Part shown: piece by piece, positions 1 to 5,531 of the stretch
Position numbering within the stretch: the stretch's first letter is position 1
How the letters are laid out: every line of letters begins with the position of its first letter
Assembly (NCBI GenBank): GCA_001804025.1
Contig: MHFC01000065.1
Location: 1,097-6,627 of the forward strand
Origin: Omnitrophica bacterium GWA2_52_8
Lineage (GTDB): Bacteria; Omnitrophota; Omnitrophia; Omnitrophales; Aquincolibacteriaceae
Direction of reading: 5' to 3'
Length of the DNA stretch: 5,531 nucleotides
The notes under the pieces: generated by a model
Databases searched by the model: none
What the model saw: only the letters and a program-made list of their open reading frames with translations
What the model was told of the DNA's origin: nothing
Translations under genes and position numbers: made by a program

Positions 1-372
1 AAGGATGCGCTGCGCCGGAGAAACCGGCGGCAATGCCTCCGGCTTGATGACGGGAGCCGAAACCTGGATGAAAATGAGGGCGTGTGGGACACGGCCGACG
101 TCCCTTCGACGCAGAATACGCAGCGTGAAATTTTAGACCGTGAACTGGAAAGTCAAATGCGGCAGGGCCTCGATCGGTTGCCGGAGCAGCAGCGGACGGT
201 ATTTGCGATGCGTTATTTAGAGGGTATGACGCTGAAAGAGATTGCCGAAATGCTGGAAATAAGCGAAGGGGGGGTTAAAGCGCACTTGTGGCAGGCGGGA
301 AAAAAAATGAAGCAATGGCTGGGAGAATATCTTCAGATTGGAGGAGGAAGTCATGGTACCGGAAAACTTTGA
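1..372 (+). CDS. ECF-type RNA polymerase sigma factor, C-terminal part (5' end outside window)
   Basis: The reading frame is open from base 1 to the TGA at 370-372, giving 123 visible residues. The start lies upstream of the window; the GTG at 82 is internal, because the frame continues cleanly before it with sigma-like sequence. Visible residues 1-10 are basic (DALRRRNRRQ), as at the end of sigma region 2. A variable acidic linker follows at about 15-45. Region 4 spans about 46-108: LDRLPEQQRTVFAMRYLEGM, then a helix-turn-helix around residues 77-99 (TLKEIAEMLEISEGGVKAHL) that in this family reads the promoter -35 element. The short linker with no region 3 is typical of the ECF group of sigma-70 proteins, which direct core polymerase to stress or envelope-response promoters. 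The end of the gene overlaps the next gene, a membrane protein, by 20 bases, the classic sigma/anti-sigma arrangement. The family call is firm; the subgroup and the signal sensed cannot be read from this fragment. Confidence 0.93.
   Translation, partial: KDALRRRNRRQCLRLDDGSRNLDENEGVWDTADVPSTQNTQREILDRELESQMRQGLDRLPEQQRTVFAMRYLEGMTLKEIAEMLEISEGGVKAHLWQAGKKMKQWLGEYLQIGGGSHGTGKL
342..347 (+). promoter_or_regulatory. Ribosome binding site deciding the anti-sigma start
   Basis: A perfect AGGAGG lies inside the 3' end of the sigma gene, 5 bases before the ATG at 353. It favours that ATG over the in-frame TTG at 338, which lies just upstream of the site. Being embedded in the sigma coding sequence, it suggests that the two proteins are made in coupled amounts. 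Confidence 0.85.
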
Positions 373-1021
373 AAATCTCGATCATGAGTGGGCGAAGCGG
401 CTGGAAAAGTATGCCGACCGGAAAATTCCGGCTGAAGTCTCCGCAGAATTTAATCGCGATGTTTTAGACGCGATTAAACGACTGAAACCGGCGGGGATGT
501 TTCCGTTCGGGGCCATCGTCCCCGTTTTTGCTTTTGCGGTTGCCGCGGGTTTTGGTTTTTTCTTTTTGATACAAATGCTGAACACTCCGGCGCCCCTTGC
601 GGAAAGGGCCAGGAAGGCCTTGCTCGAGCCTGTCCGGATTCTATCGGTCGAGGAACAGCGAGGTCATGTACGTCAAATCGTCACCGAAACTTTACAAGAG
701 CCGGTGGAAGCGGAAAAACCCGTTGTAATTTCCGCGCCCGCCGTGCTGCAACGGCTGGCGGAAGAAGTGTCTCCGCCGTCACCGGAAATGCAAGTCCCGC
801 AGGAGGTTGTATCGGCTGAGGGTGCCGGTCCGTATGTTATCGAGACGCAAGCCCAACTTGAGGATGAAATCGAAATCCTGCGTTCGCTCGGTGTCTGGAC
901 CGAAGAGGATGACGAAGAGATAGGGATTCCAGCCGAAGAATCATTGCTTGATTTGAACTGGATGCTTGATGATGAGGCGGGGGTCATGGGGGGCGGCCAT
1001 CAGATGACGCTGCCTTCATAA
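353..1021 (+). CDS. Putative membrane-bound anti-sigma factor, non-zinc type
   Basis: This 222-residue protein has no family I recognise by sequence; the call rests on architecture and position. Residues 1-48 form a charged, probably helical cytoplasmic segment. Residues about 49-76 form one strongly hydrophobic membrane segment (FPFGAIVPVFAFAVAAGFGF) preceded by K42, R43 and K45, which predicts the N-terminus inside. Residues 77-222 would be periplasmic or extracellular and are rich in Pro, Glu and Val. They include an acidic stretch near 184-189 (EEDDEE), and the tail is Gly-rich and polar. By analogy with known anti-sigma factors, the N-terminal segment would bind and hold the upstream sigma factor at the membrane. 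The HxxxCxxC zinc-finger motif of many anti-sigma factors is absent; the protein contains no cysteine at all. The gene overlaps the sigma gene by 20 bases and starts at the ATG behind AGGAGG. Alternative: an unrelated membrane protein of the same operon. Confidence 0.68.
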   Translation: MVPENFENLDHEWAKRLEKYADRKIPAEVSAEFNRDVLDAIKRLKPAGMFPFGAIVPVFAFAVAAGFGFFFLIQMLNTPAPLAERARKALLEPVRILSVEEQRGHVRQIVTETLQEPVEAEKPVVISAPAVLQRLAEEVSPPSPEMQVPQEVVSAEGAGPYVIETQAQLEDEIEILRSLGVWTEEDDEEIGIPAEESLLDLNWMLDDEAGVMGGGHQMTLPS

Positions 1022-1031
1022 AGTTATTGTT

Positions 1032-1059
1032 GGAACCTTTTTGTCTTTAGTTATCGGTT
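1032..1059 (+). promoter_or_regulatory. Possible ECF-type promoter upstream of the coiled-coil membrane gene
   Basis: GGAACC at 1032-1037 matches the AAC-containing -35 element of many ECF promoters. About 17 bases further on is CGGTT (1055-1059), a loose candidate for the -10 element. Transcription would start near 1065-1068, leaving a leader of about 45 bases before the preferred ATG at 1111. The -35 match is good but the -10 is weak, and the true recognition sequence of this sigma factor is unknown. Confidence 0.3.
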
Positions 1060-1097
1060 TGGATGGCCGTTATAAACCTATCAGAAGCAATCCGGAC

Positions 1098-1102
1098 GGA
1101 GG
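1098..1102 (+). promoter_or_regulatory. Ribosome binding site deciding the start at 1111
   Basis: GGAGG lies 8 bases before the ATG at 1111. The in-frame ATG at 1063 has no purine-rich site in front of it. Starting at 1111 also puts the first hydrophobic segment at the extreme N-terminus, as expected for a membrane anchor. Confidence 0.75.
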
Positions 1103-1110
1103 CAGGCAGC

Positions 1111-1782
1111 ATGTCTTTTTTTCTGATTATTACGGGACTCATGGCAGGGGCGGCCGCGGCCTGGAAAATAACTCGGACCGTTGAAGAGTCGAGGTATCGC
1201 CCTCATATTCAGGCCTTACAATCCAGGTTGAGGGTCGGCGAGGAACAATCTCGGGAAATGCAGCAGCAATTATCGAAACTGTCGCAGGAAACGGTCCTTT
1301 TGCGGCAAAATCTTACCGAAGAAAGAAATATAAAGCTTCAAACAATTCAGCAATTACATTCTTCTTTCCGGCATTCCATCAGTTGGGTCAGTGTGGCCTG
1401 CGTCAGTCTGGGATTGATTGCAGGCGGTGCAACTTCCTGGTATACCGCGATGCGGTATGCGAATGCCGATCTGGCGACGAAGACCGCTGAATTGCGGGTT
1501 GACTTGGAAATTTCAACGTCGCAGGTGTCGATCTTGACGCAGCAGCTTGCAGCCATCCAAAAAAAATACGATGAAATGCAGCAACGCTGGTTTGAAGACC
1601 GCGTTGCGAAGGAAATTGCCGTGGCCAAGCTGGACCTTCTCATCCGGAGTATCGCAGGCGGTGCGGGGCCGGCCGGTTTTATGGTTGATTCCAAAAAATT
1701 ACGAAAAAATCTTTCGCAGAAGACGCCCCAGCAAAAAACATCATCCGGCATTCCGCTTTTCCAATCAGGCTTTCGCGTTTGA
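1111..1782 (+). CDS. Unrecognised protein with two membrane segments and two coiled coils
   Basis: This 223-residue protein has no family I recognise. Residues 3-18 form a short hydrophobic anchor (FFLIITGLMAGAAAAW). Residues about 25-80 are rich in Gln, Glu, Arg and spaced Leu and look like a coiled coil. Residues about 90-110 form a second membrane segment ending GLIAGGATSW. Residues about 118-175 form a second Gln/Glu/Leu-rich coiled coil, followed by a basic, polar tail (DSKKLRKNLSQKTPQQK). Basic residues after the first segment (K19, R22) and before the second (R87) suggest that coil 1 is cytoplasmic and coil 2 external, an inference from the positive-inside rule. The two halves resemble each other with an offset of 92 residues (see findings). 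The start at 1111 is chosen over 1063 because of the GGAGG site. It lies 89 bases after the anti-sigma candidate on the same strand and could belong to its regulon. A role as scaffold or envelope-tethering protein is possible but unproven. Confidence 0.8.
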   Translation: MSFFLIITGLMAGAAAAWKITRTVEESRYRPHIQALQSRLRVGEEQSREMQQQLSKLSQETVLLRQNLTEERNIKLQTIQQLHSSFRHSISWVSVACVSLGLIAGGATSWYTAMRYANADLATKTAELRVDLEISTSQVSILTQQLAAIQKKYDEMQQRWFEDRVAKEIAVAKLDLLIRSIAGGAGPAGFMVDSKKLRKNLSQKTPQQKTSSGIPLFQSGFRV

Positions 1783-1924
1783 TTTCCGGCGGCTGTTCCC
1801 CTGAACCGCACATTTGTTTGATGATGATTCCCGCCTGCTGATGCCCTATGCCAACGCAAGAATTTATTGAACCCTCGTGCTTTTTTGCCATTCAAAATAA
1901 TTGAAGACACGTTTGTTCCTGACC
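1783..1924 (+). other. Intergenic stretch without recognisable gene
   Basis: This is the upstream part of the roughly 200-base gap before pepN. I see no coding sequence with a credible start and no RNA gene. A T-run at 1881-1886 is not preceded by a convincing GC-rich hairpin, so I cannot call an intrinsic terminator for the upstream gene. Confidence 0.6.
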
Positions 1925-1953
1925 TTGAAATAGATCCGCAAATCAGCTATCCT
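1925..1953 (+). promoter_or_regulatory. Predicted housekeeping sigma-70-type promoter of pepN
   Basis: TTGAAA (1925-1930, five of six matches to TTGACA) and TATCCT (1948-1953, four of six matches to TATAAT) are separated by exactly 17 bases. Transcription would start around 1960, giving a leader of about 25 bases before the pepN ATG. Position and spacing are both right for a gene that begins a new transcription unit. Confidence 0.6.
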
Positions 1954-1969
1954 CAGGCCCTATGATCAC

Positions 1970-1976
1970 AGGAAAG
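1970..1976 (+). promoter_or_regulatory. Ribosome binding site of pepN
   Basis: The purine run AGGAAAG ends 8 bases before the ATG at 1985. It is a moderate Shine-Dalgarno match and supports this start, which also yields an N-terminus of the length expected for PepN. Confidence 0.6.
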
Positions 1977-1984
1977 CGCACCCT

Positions 1985-4684
1985 ATGACTGCCGGTAAGC
2001 CCCAGCCGATATATCTTAAGGATTACACCCCGGCACCCTATCGAATTCCGAACATAGAATTGCAGGTCGACTTGTTTGAAAGCCACGCGTCGGTCCGCAG
2101 CCGGCTCACGGTCAGCCGGTTAGAAGGCGCTGCGGACGATGCTCCGCTTGTGCTTAACGGCGAGAGGCTTGTCCTTGTAAGCGTCAGGGTATCCGGCCGT
2201 GAGCTCGGTCCCGGTGACTATCAGGTATCGGATGAGTATTTGCGGCTGTCGAATCTGCCCCGCGATTTTGTTCTCCAAATCGAAACGCGTATCGAGCCTC
2301 AAAATAATTTTGCGCTGGAAGGGCTGTATAAAAGCGGGAATATTTTCTGCACGCAAAATGAATCAGAAGGTTTCCGGAAGATAACGTATTTTTTGGACCG
2401 CCCGGACATATTGTCCGTATACTCCTGCACCGTTTCGGCTGAGCGAGACCGCTATCCGGTCCTTCTCAGCAACGGCAATCTGATTAAAACCGGAAGCCAG
2501 GACAACGGCCGGCATTTTGCGGTTTGGCATGACCCCTTTCCGAAACCGTGCTATTTATTTGCGCTTGTTGCCGGTGATTTGGGTGTTGCCGAAGGGGAGT
2601 ATCGAACGCGGTCCGGCAGCGCAGTCAGTTTGAGATTGTATGTTGAAAAGGGGAACGAGGGAAAGTGCGGGTTTGCTTTGGAATCATTAAAAAATGCCAT
2701 GCGCTGGGATGAAGAAGTTTTCGGACTCGATTATGATTTGGACATTTATATGATTGTGGCGGTCCACGACTTTAACTTCGGGGCCATGGAAAACAAAGGC
2801 CTGAACATCTTTAATGCCCGGTATATTCTCGCCGATCCGGCGACGGCGACGGATCAGGATTATCAGGCCATCGAAAGCGTTGTGGGGCATGAATATTTTC
2901 ACAACTGGACAGGCAACCGGGTCACCTGCCGGGATTGGTTTCAGATTACCCTTAAAGAGGGTCTGACTATCTTCCGCGACCAGGAGTTTTCATCCGACAG
3001 GAATTCCCGGAGCGTCAAACGTATTTCCGATGTCCGCATTCTGCGGGATTTTCAGTTTGTGGAAGATGCCGGTCCGAATGCGCATCCGATCCGGCCGGCT
3101 TCGTACATTGAAATTAATAACTTTTATACGGTGACGGTTTACCAAAAAGGGGCCGAAGTCATCAGGATGGTGTACATGCTTTTAGGGCACGATCTTTTTG
3201 TGTCCGGAATCCGCAAATACTTCGAACTTTATGACGGAAAAGCGGTGACAACGGAAGATTTTATCCGTGCGATGGAACTTGTGTCCGGCCGGGACCTGTC
3301 GCAGTTCCAAAACTGGTATCATCAGGCCGGAGCGCCTGTATGCCGCGTTCATACAAGTTTTGAGGAAGCCCGCGGAGTCTATGAGCTGACGGTGGAGCAA
3401 CTACCGCCGGACAAGAGCGGGGGGGCCGGTTTGAAACCCTATTATTTCCCGCTTGCCGTCGGGTTGCTGGACCGCAACGGCAAGGCCTGGCCGCTTGAAT
3501 TCGAAGGCGACGGCAGCGGGCCGATAAATCTCAAACCGCCAAAGGGGTTGCCGCCGCACACCGCAATTTTGCATATTACCAAACCGCGGCATGTGTTCCG
3601 TTTTAAAAATATTAAAGAACATCCGATTCCTTCTTTGCTCAGAAATTTTTCCGCGCCGGTGCATCTGCAGTACCACTATACCAATGAAGAACTTTTGTTC
3701 CTCTTTTCTCATGATACAGATCCGTTTAACCGGTATGAAGCCGGTCAGCGCCTGGCAACAATCTCTCTTAACGGAATGATCCGGTGTTTTCAAAACAAGA
3801 CGGTTATGACCGCTGATCCGGATGTGGTGAAAGCCTTTGGTGTTTTAGCGGCTGAGGATGAGCTCGATCCGGCCTTTCGCGCTGAGACTCTGGTTTTGCC
3901 GAGCGTCGTGTCCCTGGTCGAGCGGATGAAAGTTTGTGATTTTCAAGCGGCATTTGCAGCGCGCGAGAGTATGAGCGAGCAGATTGCGCTTGCGAATGAA
4001 GCGGTGTTCTCCCGGATTTACCATGCGCTGAACCAAAACCTCAATCCGCAGGATATCGGTTCCGCTCAAATGGGGAAGAGGGCGCTTAAGAACCAGTGCC
4101 TTGCTTATTTGAGTGCCGCCAATAAGCCTGTTTTGATGGACATCGTTAAAGAGCAGTTTGAAGCGGCTGCCGGTATGACCGATGAGATTGCGGCGCTGGT
4201 CCTTTTGTGCCAGCGGGAAGGCCCGTTGAAGTCTTCCGCGCTCGAAAAGTTTTATAAAAAATGGCGGGACAACAAACTCGTGATGAACAAGTGGCTTGCG
4301 GTAATTGCGTCGGCGAAATACGGGAATGTTTTGTTCGCAGTGCGTGAGGCGGAGAAGAGCTCTGCCTTCGATCGTAAGAACCCCAACAATGTGCGGGCGC
4401 TTTACGGAGCCTACGGTCAAAATTTGGCGCAATTTCACCAAGCGGACGGTTCCGGCTACGTATTTATGGCCGAAAAAATCATCGAGGTCGATGCTTTTAA
4501 CCCGAGCCTTGCCGCAAACCTGTCCGCAAGTTTCAAGAAGTATCCGAAGCTTGATGAACGGCGTAAGCCCTTGATGGAAGTGCAGGTCCGCCGGATTCTC
4601 GCGCGCAAAGCGCTGTCACGGGATGTTTTTGAAATTCTTTCGAAGACCCTTGGCACCGCACAAAAAGAAATGTCTCCCGTTTGA
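1985..4684 (+). CDS. pepN: Aminopeptidase N, M1 family zinc metallopeptidase
   Basis: This 899-residue cytoplasmic enzyme, without a signal peptide, removes N-terminal residues from peptides in the last steps of protein turnover. The usual E. coli PepN length is 870. By comparison with E. coli PepN the domains are: N-terminal beta domain about 1-198, thermolysin-like catalytic domain about 199-449, small beta domain about 450-555, and helical C-terminal domain about 556-899. All catalytic elements are present: Q124 and E126 (QNESEGFR) and the exopeptidase motif GAMEN (266-270), which bind the substrate N-terminus; the zinc site HEYFH (302-306) with third ligand E325 (LKEGLT); and the transition-state Tyr Y386 (YTVTVYQKGAEV). 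The block HEYFHNWTGNRVTCRDWFQ is nearly identical to E. coli PepN. The conserved Met just before GAMEN is replaced by F265. The gene has its own predicted promoter and is followed after 20 bases by a helicase gene on the same strand. Confidence 0.97.
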   Translation: MTAGKPQPIYLKDYTPAPYRIPNIELQVDLFESHASVRSRLTVSRLEGAADDAPLVLNGERLVLVSVRVSGRELGPGDYQVSDEYLRLSNLPRDFVLQIETRIEPQNNFALEGLYKSGNIFCTQNESEGFRKITYFLDRPDILSVYSCTVSAERDRYPVLLSNGNLIKTGSQDNGRHFAVWHDPFPKPCYLFALVAGDLGVAEGEYRTRSGSAVSLRLYVEKGNEGKCGFALESLKNAMRWDEEVFGLDYDLDIYMIVAVHDFNFGAMENKGLNIFNARYILADPATATDQDYQAIESVVGHEYFHNWTGNRVTCRDWFQITLKEGLTIFRDQEFSSDRNSRSVKRISDVRILRDFQFVEDAGPNAHPIRPASYIEINNFYTVTVYQKGAEVIRMVYMLLGHDLFVSGIRKYFELYDGKAVTTEDFIRAMELVSGRDLSQFQNWYHQAGAPVCRVHTSFEEARGVYELTVEQLPPDKSGGAGLKPYYFPLAVGLLDRNGKAWPLEFEGDGSGPINLKPPKGLPPHTAILHITKPRHVFRFKNIKEHPIPSLLRNFSAPVHLQYHYTNEELLFLFSHDTDPFNRYEAGQRLATISLNGMIRCFQNKTVMTADPDVVKAFGVLAAEDELDPAFRAETLVLPSVVSLVERMKVCDFQAAFAARESMSEQIALANEAVFSRIYHALNQNLNPQDIGSAQMGKRALKNQCLAYLSAANKPVLMDIVKEQFEAAAGMTDEIAALVLLCQREGPLKSSALEKFYKKWRDNKLVMNKWLAVIASAKYGNVLFAVREAEKSSAFDRKNPNNVRALYGAYGQNLAQFHQADGSGYVFMAEKIIEVDAFNPSLAANLSASFKKYPKLDERRKPLMEVQVRRILARKALSRDVFEILSKTLGTAQKEMSPV

Positions 4685-4692
4685 TTTGTTTA

Positions 4693-4702
4693 CCGGTACC
4701 GG
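4693..4702 (+). repeat. Perfect 10-base palindrome between pepN and the helicase gene
   Basis: CCGGTACCGG reads the same on both strands and ends two bases before the helicase ATG, in the place where a Shine-Dalgarno site would normally be. It has no loop and no T-run, so it is not an intrinsic terminator. It may be a chance palindrome or a small protein-binding site. Confidence 0.4.
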
Positions 4703-4704
4703 CC

Positions 4705-5531
4705 ATGAAAAATAAAAAATCAATACCGCGCAGCGTTATCGACCCGCAGGAGGCGGTGCATGAACACTGCCTCCGTCTGCGAAGGTTTTTGCAGGCTGAG
4801 GAGCAGGAAGACCGTCAGCGCTTCAAGCAGGATTTTCTGGACCGCAAGCCCGAAGAGCGGGAGCGTTCGGGCAAAGCGCTCTACCGGCTGGAATTAATGG
4901 AAAGCCATTACAATCCTTCAGGCCACCGCCTTTTGACTTTTGGTTTCGGCGGCAACAGGCCGCTGCCCCGCTATAGCCTCGGGCCGGGAGATGTGGTGCG
5001 CCTTTCCGGATTGAGGACCCCCGATAACGAAGCTCTTGTCGGAACCGTCTACGATAAAGACAAGATGACGATTACGGTCGCTTTTCGTTCGGTTTTACCG
5101 GCATGGATGGGAAGAGAAAGAAGTTTTCAGCTAAGCCAATCGTCTTCAATGACGACGTATGACCGTATGTATCAGGCGGTCAGAGACCTGGAAGCGGCGA
5201 AGCATAATACGCTCGCAAGACTGCGGGACATCAGTCTGGGTTTAAAAAAAGTTTCATGGAAGGATCCCATAACGCCGGACAAGGCCCGGTTTTTTAATGC
5301 AAACCTGAACGAGCTTCAAAAAAAGGCCGTGCTTAAAGCGATGCAGGCCGAAGATATTTTACTGGTGCACGGGCCTCCGGGGACCGGCAAGACGAGTGTT
5401 CTGGTTGAGATCATCCGGCATGCGCGCCGGAATGGCGAAAGCATTCTGGTTTCGGCCCCCAGCAATGCTGCCTGCGATCACATGGTCGAGTGTCTCGTGC
5501 GGGAAGGCGAGGCGGTGACACGGCTGGGGCA
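4705..5531 (+). CDS. Upf1/IGHMBP2-like superfamily 1B DNA/RNA helicase, N-terminal part (3' end outside window)
   Basis: The frame is open from the ATG at 4705 to the window end, giving 275 complete residues. Proteins of this group use ATP to move 5'-to-3' along and unwind DNA or RNA. Residues about 15-55 are a charged helical lead-in. Residues about 60-145 look like the beta-barrel (1B) domain of Upf1/SMUBP-2 proteins (LGPGDVVRLSG, then a TVAFRS-like strand). Residues about 150-180 form the helical stalk. The ATPase core begins with a Q-motif (LNELQKKAV, Q205), then Walker A GPPGTGKT (223-230, K229, T230), then motif Ia (VSAPSNAACDHMVE, 249-262). Later helicase motifs lie beyond the window. 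The start at 4705 lacks a visible Shine-Dalgarno site; an AGGAGG at 4748-4753 is too close to the in-frame GTG at 4756 to support it. The gene follows pepN by 20 bases, so read-through or translational coupling from pepN is likely. The family call is strong; the cellular substrate is unknown. Confidence 0.9.
   Translation, partial: MKNKKSIPRSVIDPQEAVHEHCLRLRRFLQAEEQEDRQRFKQDFLDRKPEERERSGKALYRLELMESHYNPSGHRLLTFGFGGNRPLPRYSLGPGDVVRLSGLRTPDNEALVGTVYDKDKMTITVAFRSVLPAWMGRERSFQLSQSSSMTTYDRMYQAVRDLEAAKHNTLARLRDISLGLKKVSWKDPITPDKARFFNANLNELQKKAVLKAMQAEDILLVHGPPGTGKTSVLVEIIRHARRNGESILVSAPSNAACDHMVECLVREGEAVTRLG

Noticed and set aside
673..987. Minus-strand Ser-rich open frame opposite the anti-sigma candidate
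   Set aside because: The serine runs are the complement of the Glu/Asp-rich codons of the + strand gene, not a real protein.
1071..1076. TATAAA as a housekeeping -10 element before the coiled-coil gene
   Set aside because: No acceptable -35 hexamer lies 16-18 bases upstream, so I do not call a standard promoter there.
1063..1110. Upstream ATG start for the coiled-coil membrane protein
   Set aside because: There is no ribosome site before 1063, while GGAGG stands 8 bases before the in-frame ATG at 1111.
1855..1888. Possible intrinsic terminator (GCAAGAA paired with TTTTTTGC)
   Set aside because: The stem is short, AT-rich and needs a G-T pair, and the T-run would be part of the stem rather than follow it.
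1347..1910. Long minus-strand open frame (187 codons) opposite the coiled-coil gene
   Set aside because: It runs antisense through a gene with a good ribosome site and clear membrane/coil pattern. Its own translation is rich in Arg, Cys and Ser with no domain pattern, typical of a shadow frame.
3845..4441. Long minus-strand open frame (198 codons) opposite pepN
   Set aside because: It lies entirely within the conserved helical C-terminal domain of PepN and shows no recognisable domain; a shadow of the coding strand.
5041..5046. GGAACC inside the helicase gene as another ECF -35 element
   Set aside because: It is within conserved coding sequence, with no gene start suitably placed downstream.

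Overview
This is a bacterial chromosomal window of roughly balanced base composition. It has tightly packed genes, all on the + strand, with Shine-Dalgarno sites and membrane-protein topologies typical of a bacterium. The sequence alone does not fix the lineage. The aminopeptidase is of the Escherichia coli PepN type, but the neighbouring genes do not match the usual gammaproteobacterial surroundings of pepN, so I infer a less-studied Gram-negative-type phylum and leave the taxon open.

Layout. Bases 1-372 are the 3' part of an ECF-type RNA polymerase sigma factor gene (end of region 2, linker, complete region 4). It overlaps by 20 bases a gene (353-1021) for a single-pass membrane protein with the architecture and position of an anti-sigma factor, but with no zinc-binding motif. 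An 89-base gap with a possible ECF-type -35 element follows. Next is a gene (1111-1782) for an unrecognised protein with two membrane segments, each followed by a coiled coil; the two halves look like an ancient internal duplication. A roughly 200-base gap (1783-1984) carries a credible housekeeping-type promoter. This drives a full-length M1 zinc aminopeptidase N gene (1985-4684), followed after 20 bases by the 5' part of a Upf1/IGHMBP2-like superfamily 1B helicase gene (4705 to the window end).

How the genes fit together. The first two genes form a translationally coupled sigma/anti-sigma module that probably senses an envelope or extracytoplasmic signal. The two-membrane-segment coiled-coil protein may be part of that regulon, but this rests only on position and a weak promoter match. 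PepN (cytoplasmic peptide turnover) and the helicase (nucleic-acid unwinding) are probably co-transcribed by proximity, with no obvious shared pathway. I see no mobile element, CRISPR array, tRNA, rRNA or clear intrinsic terminator, and no convincing new multi-gene system. The points most worth a second look are the duplicated membrane coiled-coil protein, the non-canonical anti-sigma candidate, and a Phe replacing a substrate-pocket Met in PepN.
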